From contig NC_003284.9 in NCBI RefSeq assembly GCF_000002985.6, positions 15,624,001-15,688,000 on the forward strand: a DNA stretch of 64,000 bases. Direction: 5' to 3'. Of this stretch, positions 34,649 through 51,820 are shown piece by piece; position 1 is the stretch's first letter; every line of letters starts with the position of its first letter. The DNA comes from Caenorhabditis elegans. Taxonomy: Eukaryota > Nematoda > Chromadorea > Rhabditida > Rhabditidae. The notes beneath the pieces are model-generated. The model searched no databases and was not told the origin of the DNA. It was given only the letters and a program-made list of their open reading frames with translations. The translations under genes were made by a program, and so were the position numbers.

Positions 34649-37600
34649 ATACTTCATAGCGTTTGGCAATCTTTTTAGGTTTATAGTACCGGAAAAAAAT
34701 TATCTTCTAAAATGTTCGTGTCACACAAAATGTGTTGTCTAAAATAAAATGACAAAATTTAAATTAATTCAAGTTTGACGTTATTCAGCTATTTGAAATG
34801 TAATTTAAACACTAGGGAAAAATATAAGAAAAACATTTATTTGTCGACTTAAAAAACTATGAGTTGCCGATTTTTTAAAAGTTAACAAAAGTTTTAAAGT
34901 TCGACGTTTAATTAGTTTCAGCTCTATGTGAATAATTTTAAATGAATAATTTGAAATATTTTCTACCTGGTGTAGCTGAACCTGAAGAAAATAAAAGAAA
35001 AACCTAGAAATTGTTCAGTTTCAAATTTAGTAGTATTTTAATGCCTATGCATGCGTTTGAAATAGTGCTCATTAATATTTTATTCTAAGAAGCTGATAGA
35101 CAAGTTTACAGACAGATTTTTTCAAATTTTTTTTTTCAAAATTTCACATACCACGTGAGTTTTGAAGTTTAGTCCATAAAAGTCAGGGAAATTAAAAATA
35201 ATATTAGTTGTTTTGAAATTTTCCAGTTATAAACATATTCTATTTTATGACAAAATCTAAATGGTAGACCTTTTTTTAATTGAAAAAGAGAATGCTGTAA
35301 AAACTCTCAGAAATACCTATGTACCTCTTTGTAGACGGGTATTCAAGTAAATTTAGAAGTTTCACAGTTTTCCAACAGTTTGAAATATTTGTCAGAAAAA
35401 GGCTTCCTTCTGCCCATGAACAGTTTTTTATGTTTTCTCATCCAATAATTCTTCCCAAATTCCAAAGTCTAATACGGTATTTGTGAATAATTACTTACAT
35501 GTGGTGCTCTTTACTCCTGTGTTTCTTTAATTTTCACTTTTTTCCCCGTTTTCCATTTCTTCACTCACTCGCATCACATATACACACTGTTTCATCCTGC
35601 TCTTCCTCTCTTATGCGATCCGCCGAGTCGTCCTTTCCTCCATTTTGCAACTGCTTTGCCCTCTTCTCTCGATTCATCGTCGTCGTCTCCTCTCTTACTA
35701 CTTCCACAAAACGATACTTCTTCTTCGCCTTTTTCTTCTTTTTCTCCGCCTTCTACGCTTTCTCCTCACTTTTCTCCTTTTTTCTTCTTCATGCAATTAG
35801 TGCTCTCACATAGTGCTTCTTTCTTGCCTTTTTTTTCCAGACGAGAAAAGTGGAAAAGTGAAACATTTTGAGGTGAGACGAAAAGCCTTCGGTTTTGGAA
35901 ATCACTCTACTCTGATGATGTTTTATTTAACAAGTGGACGTGAGGGTTTAGGACCCCTCTCAGTTTTTAGGGAAACACTTCATGAGTGTTTCCTGGTTTT
36001 TTTCTCTTCCTGGAGTCGCCATAAATAGAAAGCCTTCACTGAACTTTTGCTCCCCGTCTCCAGACTCCCAGACTTTTTTTTCCTGGTATACCATTACAAA
36101 ACTCGTCTACCATCATTTTCCAATGTCTAGTCTCCTTATCCGGCGACTTGGTACCCCGGTCGGTTTGGCGCCCCCGTCAAAACTTCCCGTTGGGAATTTA
36201 TAAAACGTGGTGCTCTTTTTGGTGCTTTTCGGGTTTTCTTTCCGCTTCTTCCCCTTTGTCCTCTTTAAACCAATGTCCGTCCCCAGTCCCCAATTTGTAA
36301 ATTTTTTTCTGAAAAAAAGTGAGTTGGTGACTCCTCTGGAGACTAGAACAATTATGATAATTCTTCTAGTAAATTCAATAAACTTTAATTTTGAGATGTA
36401 TTCTAATGTGAGTTTGACTGGATTGTAGAAGGATACGTTAGTTTCGGAAAAACTGCTATTTTTTTAATGTAATACGGTATTGATTCTTTTTGGAAATCAA
36501 CCAGTCAAAATAAAATAATGCGATTGAATGTTTTTAAATGCTAAAATTTCAAAATTTCCGAGAGTTTGTCGAAATTTTTTCAAAAACATAGCGTGAAGGT
36601 TTTACAGCGATGGGTCTAGAAAACTAGAAAATCCAATCGAGTCTAAATTAAAAATAACTTGTTATTTTTTAAGTCTTACTTGTTTTTTTTTCAAAGTTTC
36701 CTCACTTGTTAAAAATTTTGAAAAAAAAACTTGGTATGAGACAAAATAAAAAAATCGAACTGAGACCACTTTTTTAAAATGCGTATCCCATGAGCTCCCC
36801 TAGTGCAACTCTACCCATCCAAAAGTGCGAGCTCATAAATCTATAAGTTTTAACGGTTGGGAGTCGGGCTAAAAATCGGCTTCTGTTCCGATGCTTCCTC
36901 AAAAAAAATTTACGAAAATTCTGGTCACGCAAACTTGCCACAGAGAAACCTAGGAATATATAGTGAATACATTACGAAGCAACCCGTTTATTTGAAATAG
37001 CGAAACTCTATGCGAATATGTGCTATCCTGCAGTCGGAACCTCGGAATGGAATGAGAAATTTTTGGTATTTTTTCTTGCTGTTTTGGCTCAACTTTTTGT
37101 GTTTGTTCCTCTCATTTTAACATTTCTAACATTTCCCCAGGCTCGTTTTTCTCAGTGAGCCGAGCTGCTATTATAGGTGCACTATAGGGTGTAGTTGTAT
37201 CGAAAAAGCTGAGAAAAGAGAAAAAGTCGAGCCCTCCTCCCATCTCTCAGAAGCTCGACCCTTTTACGCGATTAAGATTGAATCAAAACACACGTCATTC
37301 TTTCCCACTTTTCTTGTCCTATTCCCGGTGCTCTCACTGTTGGCCGCGTCCAACAACTATGCATTTCGCCGCGTTTTTTTCCGAGCATTTTAGAGCATTT
37401 GCACCAGAAACTTCAATTGGACAATTTTATGACCACTTCATGAATATTGAATTACTGTACTTGTAGAGAGCCTTCGAATTCATCTCATGTCAAAGCAGCT
37501 TTGCGGGAGGTTCAAGAGCTTTTCTACATTTACATTCTTCAAAATTTAGGAATAGTTATACTGCAAAAAATATTGCCAATAAACTGATTAGATTCTGAAA

Positions 37601-38059
37601 ACCATAATTTTATTGTAGTAATTTTTCCGGTATCTTTGGCATTAATACCTAATATTTACAACTCAAAGAGGATTGCCCTGAATTACAAAAATACAGAAAT
37701 GTTCAGTTTTGGTGTTGAAAACTTTGTATTTAAAAAAATATTTTTTATTCAAATAAAATAGAATAATAAAAGAGGATCTAGGATCTATGTTCAAAAGAAA
37801 AACGAAAAAAAATTGAAAGTTTCGTTTAAAAATCGGTAAAAGTGGCTAAAATTTTCCATTTTTGATTTTCCGCACAAATGAGTAGAGCTCTGGAAATTTC
37901 ACTGTAGATGTGTAATTTTGAAGGAAACATTTGAAAGTCTTGTTATTCTCGAAACACTTATTGAAAAATAAATGGGGTTTTAAGGTATTTTAAAGGTTAT
38001 TTAACTCATTCTTAGGATATTTATATTGATTTTCCGATATGACTATCAGCAGTTTCTCA
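34649..38059. other. Gene-poor interval, pyrimidine-rich in part, no gene recognised
   Basis: From 35510 to 35840 and 36040 to 36270 the plus strand is very rich in T and C, making serine/phenylalanine-rich frames without splice structure. Some of this may be regulatory sequence for the flanking genes, but nothing in it can be named. Confidence 0.4.
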
Positions 38060-38225
38060 TTTCGGCTACGTAGATCTACAAAAATTGCGAGAGGAGAGAC
38101 GCAGAGTTCTCAACAACAAATTTTGGATCTTACATGGCTAAGAACGTGCTGACGTCACATTTTTTGGGCAAAACATCCCCGCATTTTTGGTAGATCAAAC
38201 CGTACTGGGACAGCCTGGCACCATG
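38060..38225. repeat. Dispersed repeat, family F, copy 2
   Basis: Shared words are TTTCGGCTACGTAGATCTAC, GAGAGGAGAGACGCAGAGTT, GTGCTGACGTCACA, and GGTAGATCAAACC followed by GGGACAGCCTGGCACCA. Confidence 0.85.
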
Positions 38226-39479
38226 TGGTTTTTATCATTTCATCATTTGTAAAAATACAAAAGTAGATATGAAAAATTAATTTATGTAGATCTTAAACAA
38301 AAACTTTAAAATCGAACAGAAATGTTCTACGCGGCGCCAAAACTGCTCTAGAAAAAAGCTGAGGTTCAGATGTTTTTTTAAATAAAATTATAAAAGATCT
38401 CTGAAAAATCTTTCTAAAGAAAAAAAAATTACAAGCTCTTTTATGAGTTTTGGACCTCACCAAACGAAAACTAGCAAAAAAAAACCGGAGAAAATTAATC
38501 ATGCGGAAAAAATTTTGCTCAATACGTACTTCCCCCAATTTCTATTTACTCTGTTTCCTGATTTTGCAGTATACCTATTCATTTATTATTGCAAGTGCCA
38601 GGTTTCTGGTTTTTCTTTTTTTTTTTTTAATTTTATCCGAATTCAATTCAGTTTAGTTTGACCAACTACTGTAAGGGAAACCAATTAATTTGTGATCTAC
38701 CAGAAAACTCCATTTTGATCCCAATTTCCTTCCCCATTCCGTTTATTCTTGCAAGTACGTTTTGTTTCTATACTCGTCATGGAATTTGGGTAGCGGCGGC
38801 CTTCTAGTTCCCACAGAATGTTAACGAAGTTGTCATGACTCATGGGTCACGAGGGAGAAGGTTTCGAGCAAAATGGAGAGTTATACTTTGTAGTTGGCAC
38901 ACAAAATTATTTTCTTCTTATTTTGTAGAATTTTTGGAAGACGAGAAATTTGCAGTTTTAATATGTTAAGTTGATTTCAGGCTTATCTAGATAAATTCAA
39001 AAAGCTGGATAAGATGGATAAAATGGATAAGCAAAAGTGTTAAAGGGTACACATGAATTTTGAAAAGAATTTGAACCGGATTTCAACTAATCTAGATTAA
39101 CCCAGTAATTCATAAATCTATCATCAATGGGCAAAATGTAAAGTTCTGAAGATTAAGTTCTGAAGTGCTATAATCTTAAGAGAAAGTTTTGAGCACAAAA
39201 CGAATTCTCACTGAGTTTGGCAAAGAAAATTCAAAAATTCCCTAAGATATGTATTTCTTATTTTTAGTAAGAGTCTTATTCAAAAATTTCCAATCAAGTT
39301 TGTAAAGCAGGTGTCTTTGTCGCAAAATCAGCTGTACTGACATCACATGTCATTTCGAAAATTTGATTTTGCGAAGAATATAATTTCAGAAAGGTTAAAT
39401 TCAGAAAAATTGGCAAGGATTTGATTTTCTATATCAATATGAGATCTCAAAAAACTAATCACAAATCCCGCCTTTTTTT
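38226..39479. other. Intergenic DNA with no gene recognised
   Basis: AT-rich. A short direct repeat of GGATAAGATGGATAAAATGG type occurs near 39005-39032. No coding exon was seen. Confidence 0.4.
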
Positions 39480-39675
39480 CGGAAAGTCATGGGAAAATGG
39501 CCAAAATCGGCACCCCAACCAGTATTAGGCCGCCGACATCTCACGGATTCCGTGCGCCACTGTGCCCGCTGCGAATTAAACACAGCGGCACGCAGAATCC
39601 GTGAGATGTCGGCGGCCTGATATTGGTTGGGATCCCGATTTTGGCCCTTTCTCCGTGGTTTTTTGAAAAAAAAAG
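39480..39675. repeat. GC-rich palindromic element, family G, copy 1
   Basis: The arm CCGCCGACATCTCACGGATT (39530) pairs with AATCCGTGAGATGTCGGCGG (39597) perfectly over 20 bases, with further pairing outward (GGCCAAAATCGGCACCCCAA against TTGGTTGGGATCCCGATTTT). Confidence 0.9.
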
Positions 39676-39815
39676 GCGGAGCCTAAATTTTGGAATTTGT
39701 GCGAACACGCCACGCAGTTTTAGAATTCTGAGTCTACTACACATTACAAAATGAAACTTTTTAAAATTTTACAGTCAGATTTGGCAGAATATTTTTTCTT
39801 TATCGACTTCTACAC

Positions 39816-40152
39816 TCAAAATAAAAAAACTGCGTGGCGTGTACTGCAGAAAACCTAATATTAAGGCCCCGCCTTTTTCTTGTCCACTCACGGAGAAAGG
39901 GCAAAAATTTGGACCCCAACCAATATCAGGCCACCGACATCTCACGGGTTCCGCGCGCCGCTATGTTTAACTCGCAGGGGCGGAGACAGCTCGCCACACC
40001 CACAGCGAGTTAACCGCAGCGGCGCACAGAACCCTGATATTGGTTCGGGTCTAAATTTTTGCCTTTTCCCGTAAGTGGACGAGTGAAAGGCGGGGCCTAA
40101 ATATTAGGTTTTCTGCAGAACACGCCACGCAGTTTTTTATTTTGAGTGTAAA
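39816..40152. repeat. GC-rich palindromic element, family G, copy 2
   Basis: The ends CTCAAAATAAAAAAACTGCG followed by TGGCGTG, and CACGCCACGCAGTTTTTTAT followed by TTTGAG, are inverted repeats. Inner arms include AACCTAATATTAAGGCCCCG with CGGGGCCTAAATATTAGGTT, and ACCAATATCAGG with CCTGATATTGGT. Words are shared with copy 1 (GACATCTCACGG). Confidence 0.9.
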
Positions 40153-41297
40153 ACTATAAGCGACAAAAAACTGAGTAAGTGCTGCTTTTTGACTAAAGTC
40201 TTACAATGATATTTTGCAATCATTTTAGCCCCATTTGAATGTTTTCAGACATTTTCCCCCAGATACACTGCTCCCGCTTTATTGCCATTTGCGCGAACGA
40301 CTAACCATTGAGACTAATTCTGAAATTTATTCTATTTCGTCGTTATATAAATGCAAATGATCTCTGAGCCCGAAACCAATGCCATTTTCCCCTTTTCACT
40401 CCATTAGACATATCGCATTCTAATCTCCTCTTGCCTGTCCCGCACCCACCTCTCTCACTTTCATCACCACAAACTTCCCTCGGTTCAGGATGACATAATT
40501 CCCCATATAAAACGTGATGGGTGAGTAGCACGCGGCGGCGGTGGCGGCGAAGGAGGGGGCCAGATTGCTAGTTACATAATTTTATACTTTTGCGGATTAA
40601 ATATCCATTGGCTTTCTAGGAGCACATGCCAGGGGCAGCAGGAGGAAGCAAAGAGCCGCTTCTCATGTCTCGTCTATTTCTGTGCTCTTTTCCTTAAGAT
40701 TTTTGTGTTTCTCTTACTTTTTTTGTCTCCTTTCGTTTCCCACCATCGGCGGTGCTCTCATTTCCCTATTTAGTTCGGTATTGTTCAAATTGGCCTACTG
40801 CCAAGATTTCTGAACTCCCATTCGAAACGTCATTGGAGGTTCCTGTTTCCCACCGAATGGCCAAACCGATTTGTCATTTTTCTTTTCGATCCCCCCTTCT
40901 CCATTCTGTCTCACTTCTTTTTCCCAGGAACCTAAAATTTCTATTAAAGCGTGATTCCACTATGAGTCATTTTATTTCTGAAAATTTGGTTATGGCTGAA
41001 GCGTGTTTTCAGGGAAAACGTGATAATATAGCATTTTAATTTTCTCAAAGTGAAAAACAAACAAATTTTTCTATTATAATTATCACTTTTATTCATGCTT
41101 GTTCGTTTTTCGGGTTTTGTCTTTTCAAAAATCTGATTGTTCTTTTTCTATCATGCTAAAACTATCAAACCTGATAATTTTTTTTCTTTGTAGTTCAAAT
41201 ACGCGGAACAGCTCTGAAATTTGCAGCAAAAAAAAAACCGATAAATTTTCAAATTTTCCATTTATTAATTGAAAATTTTTTTGTGTGTAAACTTTTT
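40153..41297. other. Intergenic DNA with no gene recognised
   Basis: It is GC-richer near 40500-40640 (GCGGCGGCGGTGGCGGCGAA). Short open frames are present, but none has splice context or recognisable protein features. Confidence 0.4.
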
Positions 41298-41852
41298 AAA
41301 GGTGGGGTACCGAAACCTGGGATATATTTTTATTTGACTCCAAATTTTCCCCTGATTCCGAATATCAATGTGAAAAAATGCAAAAAAGGTTTCCTGATTA
41401 TATAATTAAGCTTGAAATCATGATTTTAATTTGTGCCTCGGTCTCTTTTTTCAAATACGCGCCAAAAGAAATTCACATTGGAGCGCGCTTGCATTTTTTG
41501 ATTTTCTTAGTTTATTTTATTTATTTTTGCCGAATTCATTTTTTTAAACCAGTGTGATTAATTTTCGTCAAGTTTTCATCGTCGGTTTTTCTCGGAAATT
41601 TTTTTTTCGACCAGAATGAATGAAACTGGTTAAAAAAATTGAATTCGATTACAATTCAAACGCGCTCGAATGCGAATTTCTTTGAGCACTAATTTGAAAA
41701 AAGAGCCCGAGGCACAAATTAAAATCGTGATTTCCAGTTTAAATATAGAATCAGGAAAATTTTTTTGAATTTTTTACATCTATATTCGGAACCAGGGGAA
41801 AATTTTGATCAATTAAAAATATTTCCTAGATTTCGGTACTCCACCTTTAAAA
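41298..41852. repeat. Palindromic element, family C, copy 2
   Basis: The left end AAAGGTGGGGTACCGAAACC followed by TGGGATAT, and the right end ATTTCGGTACTCCACCTTTA, enclose mirrored halves with TTCCGAATATCAATGTGAAA and CACATTGGAGCGCGCTTGCA. Confidence 0.85.
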
Positions 41853-43453
41853 TTGTGATAAAGTTTTCAAAACCTTATACAAAAATTTAATTTCTAGATT
41901 TTGATTAACGGTAAAGTAACGTAACAAAAAATGTTAGAGTTAAAATTTTTTGTAATTCTTTCAAGTGTTCCATCCTTGTTCTTTCGTTATTCACTGTATT
42001 TCCGGTCAGATGTATTAACTGTAATTAGGAATGTTGTAGAAACATCTAAGTCTCCAGATACAGTCCCATTCACTTTTCAAAAAAATACTAATTCCCTAAA
42101 AGTTGAAAATTCAACAAAATATGTGGTCATCGCCATTAGTATCAACTTACGAACATTTTGCATTCCAGCCAGCAGATATTCACTTCCTATCCTTCTTCTC
42201 CTTTCGCCTTCTTCTCTCACTCGTCTTTCCCCGGCGGTGGTCCGTTTTTGGGCCCCCATCTCTATCCATCTTTTACTCTTCTTTTCCTCTCCCATGTCGC
42301 AATCCGTTTTCTTTTCCGAAAACGAAAACGATGTGTCCTTTGTTGGTGAGGCGAGTGAGCCATTTGTGGGGCAGAACGCAAATTGGCTCCTCTCTGATTG
42401 TGGCGGGGAGGTCCCACGCTAAATCCGAAAGCCACGACGACCACGACTAGAAGACTCCATCTTATCTTCCTTTGACCAACTATGTCTTCGTGTCTCTTCT
42501 GGTGGTGGTGTCCTGGTGCAATGCACAATTTTCTGTGTTACACTCCGGCACATATTCACACTTTTTTTCTATTTACATCCATCATAGGATGTTTCTGAGA
42601 ACTTCAGCACCTGCCAAACTTGTTTCCTGGTTTGGTTTGAACAGAATTTCTTTGAATATGATTGAATTTCAGTTTGTCAATTCTAGCCAAATTAACCTTT
42701 TATTTAAAATTGCCTCTCCCGTTTCTTGCTCGAGCACTTCTCGAAACTCAAAAATTACAGAAAGAACAGCGATAGGGTGGTCGTGCCGGTGTCGAACCAA
42801 TAATCCGCAACTTTGGCGTCACCTACTTACAATTTGATCTACAGAGTGATAACCAAGACAACATCGAGACTGGCACACCTTCGGTTTTCTCATTGGGGAA
42901 CCTGAATGGCCTCATTAGGCACAAGGTGAGAAGTTTTTTTTTTTCATACGGTAGTCTAATAAGATTGTGAACTGAAAATTTAAATAAAAATGTGATATAC
43001 ATAAATCACCTGTTCTCATTTTGAGGGTTAAATCGAGGATCTGATGTTTATGGCTAACACATATTCAGCAGCATAAAATTGTATTTCAGAGCCCCTATTT
43101 TCTTTGATAGCTGATAAATATCATTTCGGCTAACATGACAAATATTACGAAGTTTTCAAAAAACATCCCAGGACACCTTCGTTAACACAACTGGGTTAAC
43201 ACCACCCTGTATATTTTGAAGCAACAAAAAAAGGCAACACCTTGATGTTTTAAACGAACTCTTCAAAAAACGTTGAAACGAAATTACCATAGTTACACAT
43301 ACACGGCCCATGATTTATTACAACGTGCACTTGAAAAACTTTTCTTTTGAGTAGCTGCCGAGAAATTTCTACTAGATTTTCATTTTTCTTGCTCAACCTC
43401 CAGCTTAACCTTTCACAAACTTTCAGGTGGCACTGTGGACGACGAGCCCGAGT
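41853..43453. other. Upstream region of the GPCR gene, possibly with 5' exons
   Basis: In the phase that would join the GPCR exon at 43427, an open stretch without ATG runs from 42776 to a GTGAGA donor at 42926 (it ends GNLNGLIRHK). It could be an upstream coding exon if a further exon supplies a start. A leader-like pyrimidine-rich stretch follows an acceptor ATTCCAG near 42168. None of this can be settled from sequence alone. Confidence 0.35.
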
Positions 43454-47871
<4,418 letters not shown>

Positions 47872-48990
47872 TTTTTTTTTGATATTTCGATCGGAGTGGT
47901 GTTAAAAGTTGAAGTTGGTCGAAAAATGTTTTTCTTTGAGCCTAGCAGTTGCAGTGGCAGAACTGCTTTTATAAAGTAAGAACATTTTCAACCAAAATCG
48001 ATTTTAATTACACCACTTTGTTATTTCTTCAAATTAACAATTTTCAAAGTTCAATCATTTTCTTCCAAAACGCTCATTTTCAATCTCCAATTTTCTGGTA
48101 TACAACTTCAGATTCTACAGATCAACTATGATTTTCAATTTATTTTTTTTTAAATTTTTCTTATTTGAATATAAACATTCAAGATTTCTTCTCTTTAAAT
48201 CTGCCCAAAGTCCCAAGCACTCATCATTTTCTCGGGTTACCAATGAAAGTTCTTATAGGTTTTATTGTGTTCAGATATATATTTTTTCCAATCATTGAGA
48301 AAAAGATTCTATATGACTTTATTCGGCTTTTTATTTGTTTTTCTTATTTTTTTATAAAAATTATATTTTGTATTACAATACATTTTATCACTGGAACAAA
48401 ACCCAAAACCACTCTTAAATAATTGAAAATTGATAATTAATAATACGTTTCGTTTTTCGGTCTCTGAGTTAGATAAAAGCCGCCGTTAGTGTAAGGGGTA
48501 ATACTGGAGAGGTAATTCAAAAATGTTTATTCTGCCGAAAAATATGTTAAACGACCTATACAGTAAATGACTAGTTATTTTCGGTTTCATCCGTAGAGAT
48601 GAGTGTGAATGATGTTTGTTGCATCATAAGGAAGTTGTTTAATTAGGTTTCGCATATTAGTTGAAGCTGAGAGCACAAGGAAAGACATCATAAAATAAAT
48701 TGAAGAAAATTAGAAAAAAAATAAAAGGAAAAATGACGAGAAGGAGGAGAAAGAAAGCCCGCAATAATGCATAACAAAACGGAATAAATTAAAATGCAAA
48801 CGTCGTGAAATGTCGAATGAGTTGAAGTGGTTTCAATAATGTATCCATCATTTTTGAGCTGTCACCGGGCTTTGAGTAGAAGTCACACGTTTGAAAAATG
48901 AAGGTAGGGAGAATTTGGTGCAGCTGTTGCAATTCTGAAAAATGCATGTAAAAGTTGAAAATATTCATTGTTTTCAATAAAAAAATTAAA
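47872..48990. other. Downstream of the GPCR, no gene recognised
   Basis: Probably includes the GPCR 3' UTR, although no canonical AATAAA was found close to the stop. Frames at 47949-48422 are Phe/Ile-rich and low in complexity. Confidence 0.4.
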
Positions 48991-49311
48991 ACATTTAAAG
49001 GTGGAGTAGCGCCAGGGGGGAAATTGTTAAAAACCACTCCTTTGGTCCCAAAATGGCTGAATATCATAATTAAACATTTCAAAAATTTTTCTACATTTTT
49101 ATACTGTAATTTTGTTTAAATTGTTTGCATTAAAACATTAAATTTCATATTTTTCAAAATTTTGGCCATTAACCTTTTTTGCCAAAACTTTGAGCGGAAA
49201 TTATGAAAAATCTAAAACTTTTTGGAGTGTTTTACTATGATATTTGGTCTTTTTGGATCATAATAAGTGTATTTTGTAAAAATCCCCACTGGCGCTACTT
49301 CACCTTTAAGA
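48991..49311. repeat. Palindromic element, family A, copy 6, internally deleted
   Basis: The ends TTTAAAGGTGGAGTAGCGCC and ACTGGCGCTACTTCACCTTTA are present, but the element is about 320 bases instead of about 435. It lacks the middle part that holds the poly-A and CACTCATAATTTTGG words. Confidence 0.8.
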
Positions 49312-49330
49312 ACATTTTTTTATCATTTTT

Positions 49331-49908
49331 AAGGTGGAGCACCGAAATCTGGGAAATATTTTCAAATGACTCCAAATGGGCCCCTGATTTCGAATATCTA
49401 AGTGACAAAATTCAAAAAAATTTCTCTGATTTTTTTTTATTTAAGCTTGAAATCGCGAATTTCATTTGTGTCCCCATGAGATTTTTCAAGTGCGCGCCAA
49501 AATAAGTTATCCTTGGAGCGCGTTTGCCTCATTTAATTTTCTCCATTTATTTTCACTTGTGACAGTTTTTAGCTTTTTTCGTTCATTTTGTCGTATATTA
49601 TTGTTTTTTTAAATATATTCTTTCGTGTCAATTGAACATTATATTAGCATAGAAATGAATGAAAAAAGCTGAAAAACTGGAAGCAGTAAAAATAAATGGA
49701 GAAAATTAAATGAGGCAAACGCGCTCCAAGGATAACTTATTTCGGCGCGCATTTGAAAAATCTCATTGGGACGCAAATGAAAATCGAGATTTCAAGCTTA
49801 AATATAAAATCAAAGAAATTTTTTTAAATTTTTTCACATAGATATTCGGAATCAGGGGAAAATTTGGAGTCATTTGAAAATATTTCCCAGATTTCGGTAC
49901 TCCACTTT
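49331..49908. repeat. Palindromic element, family C, copy 3
   Basis: The left end AAGGTGGAGCACCGAAATCT and the right end CAGATTTCGGTACTCCACTTT enclose mirrored halves, with GGAGCGCGTTTGCCTCATTT opposed to AAATGAGGCAAACGCGCTCC (perfect 20-base complement). It starts 20 bases after the end of the family A copy. Confidence 0.9.
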
Positions 49909-50077
49909 CAAATTTTCAAAACGTTTCCAATTTTTAGACCAAGATTCCCCCATTGTTTTATTTCCAACAGCTAACATGTGCAAAGAGCGTATCTAAACCG
50001 AGAAAAACGGCGCAAGTCTTCACTTGCAAATCCAATATTTGATTAACGTGATAGGATATTGTCTAAGACTAATAGAA

Positions 50078-50395
50078 TTATTGACTTTTTGACAGTTTGA
50101 AATACACCTGAGCTAGGTTGATTACCTGATTGTAAGAGCACATGAAATAAAGAAGAGCAGTAGAAAGAAGTACCAGGAGGAGAAGTGAAATGATTGTAGA
50201 CATAAGAACGCACATTTTTATTGTTGAAAACATTTCACCCGCAGCCTGTAAGTTGATAATTTGAACTTGGAACAATGATGCGCGTTTTTTGGGAGCAACC
50301 TCTAGAATGAACAAAGCAGCAAATAAACCTGATTTTTCTGCCGAAAATGACCAAATTAGTACATCGGTTTTCTTATGTTTTCAAAGCTAGTGTTT

Positions 50396-50434
<39 letters not shown>

Positions 50435-51659
50435 GGATCTTTAAAACTTTTTGCAAGTTTATTGTAGTATGACGTCACTGGCGACAGTAAGATAATATTA
50501 TTGAACAGGTTTAGATTATAATATTAAACAAGTTAAAACATATTATTAAAGGTGGACCAGCGCCAGTGGGAAAGTGTTTAAAATTAATCCTATGGTGCCA
50601 AAATGACCGAATATCATAATAAAACGGTTCAAATTTGTTTTGAAACTTTTTAATTTACTGTCAAAAAGTGACAATTACTTAGTTTTTGCCACTCATAATT
50701 TTGAAAGTCGACTAAGAAAAAAAATTTTCCTACATTTTTAATATTTTAATTTTGTTTTAGTTATTCATATAAAGCATTGTAATGGTCAGAACATGCGAAA
50801 TTGCTTTGGATTTCCTCAAAATCTAATATTTTTCAAAATTTTGACTATTAACCTCTTTTGCCAAAACTTTGACCGAAAATTATGAAAAATCTAAAACTTT
50901 TTTGGAGTGTTTTATTATGATATTCGGTCGTTTTGGATTATTGTAAGTGTATTTAAACAAAATTCCTAATGGCGCTACTCCACCTTTAAAGAAATTTAGT
51001 TTATATTTAAAAATAAAACATCAGAATATTAGAATTATTCGTATATTTTCAAGTGACTCAATAATTGTTTCTGGCAAATTTATACATGCACAACGACTAT
51101 AAAATTTGATATAATACAATTACGGTACTTATGTGGTAGTCATGCCCAAGCACTTTGAACCGTTTCAAAAAAAAAAGACCGTTTTTTTTCAGAACATTTT
51201 TAGGTCTGAACTTGTGGTTTTCTAAGCTTTAAAATGCAACCTAATCACACGTTTCGAGATAATTATTATTTTAAATATAAATTAATGGGTAATTTATTTT
51301 TGGTAAACGGATATATACTAAATAAGTTCCAGTCTCCATTAAAAAAACCTTCATCTAAAAACATATTACGAATCGTCACTCACCCTTGCAGCAAATTGAA
51401 TATCTTCCATACCACAGGCCTTGAAACATGTGTTACCAAAAATATTACCAGCTATTGAAGGTCCACCTCCACCACCAGCACTGCTACTTCCACCAACTCC
51501 CGGCCCATCACCGGATGCTTCTGAAACTTTGGGTTACACTAATGAAATTTAGAAATGAGCCAGAAAACCTGCTCCAGCACCCATGATGTTCGAAATACCG
51601 CTTATGGTTCGTGAAACGTCGGAGAATAGTTGCGGTAGGTTGACCTCACGCTCTCCCAT
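50078..51659 (-). CDS. Unrecognised 131-residue single-pass membrane protein
   Basis: Three exons on the minus strand, 51659-51569, 51520-51384 and 50245-50078 (TAA), join in phases 1 and 0 to give 131 residues. The N-terminus (MGEREVNLPQLFSDVSRTIS) is hydrophilic, followed by a Gly/Ser-rich linker (GVGGSSSAGGGGG). Then comes a Cys-containing segment (NTCFKACGMEDIQFAARAAG) and one membrane helix (LMSTIISLLLLVLLSTALLY), with a short tail containing YNQ and VYFKLSKSQ. There is no signal peptide, so orientation is uncertain. The last exon could be shorter if the CAG|GTAATC site after YNQ is used as a donor, but no following exon was found. I do not recognise the family. The intron between exons 2 and 3 holds a family A element and a 35-base poly-T tract. 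Confidence 0.65.
50397..50431. repeat. Poly-T tract (35)
   Basis: An uninterrupted run of about 35 T within the intron of the small membrane-protein gene (poly-A on the transcribed strand). Confidence 0.95.
50546..50990. repeat. Palindromic element, family A, copy 7
   Basis: The left end is TTAAAGGTGGACCAGCGCCAG and the right end is ATGGCGCTACTCCACCTTTAA. It lies in the intron between exons 2 and 3 of the membrane-protein gene. Confidence 0.9.
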
Positions 51660-51820
51660 TCCGATGCGCAATCAACTTGGAAAATTGGTACAAGTAGAAT
51701 AAATGAACAAGTTGAAGTCGGTCTGCAAAAATGATAAATAAACAAGAAAAATAGGATGATTCCGTCTAAAAAGAAACATGCGTCGTGATGATCCGGTGTT
51801 CGGAGAAAACAGTGAGAGAT

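Noticed and set aside
35499-36428. Ser/Phe-rich overlapping frames
   Set aside because: Pyrimidine-rich DNA leaves several frames open together, with no splice structure or protein features.
42451-42600. Signal-peptide-like frame (NYVFVSLLVVVSWCNAQ)
   Set aside because: No ATG in frame, a poor acceptor before it, and no phase match to the GPCR exons.
48165-48422. Ile/Phe-rich frame resembling a membrane protein
   Set aside because: AT-rich low-complexity translation without splice context or conserved residues.
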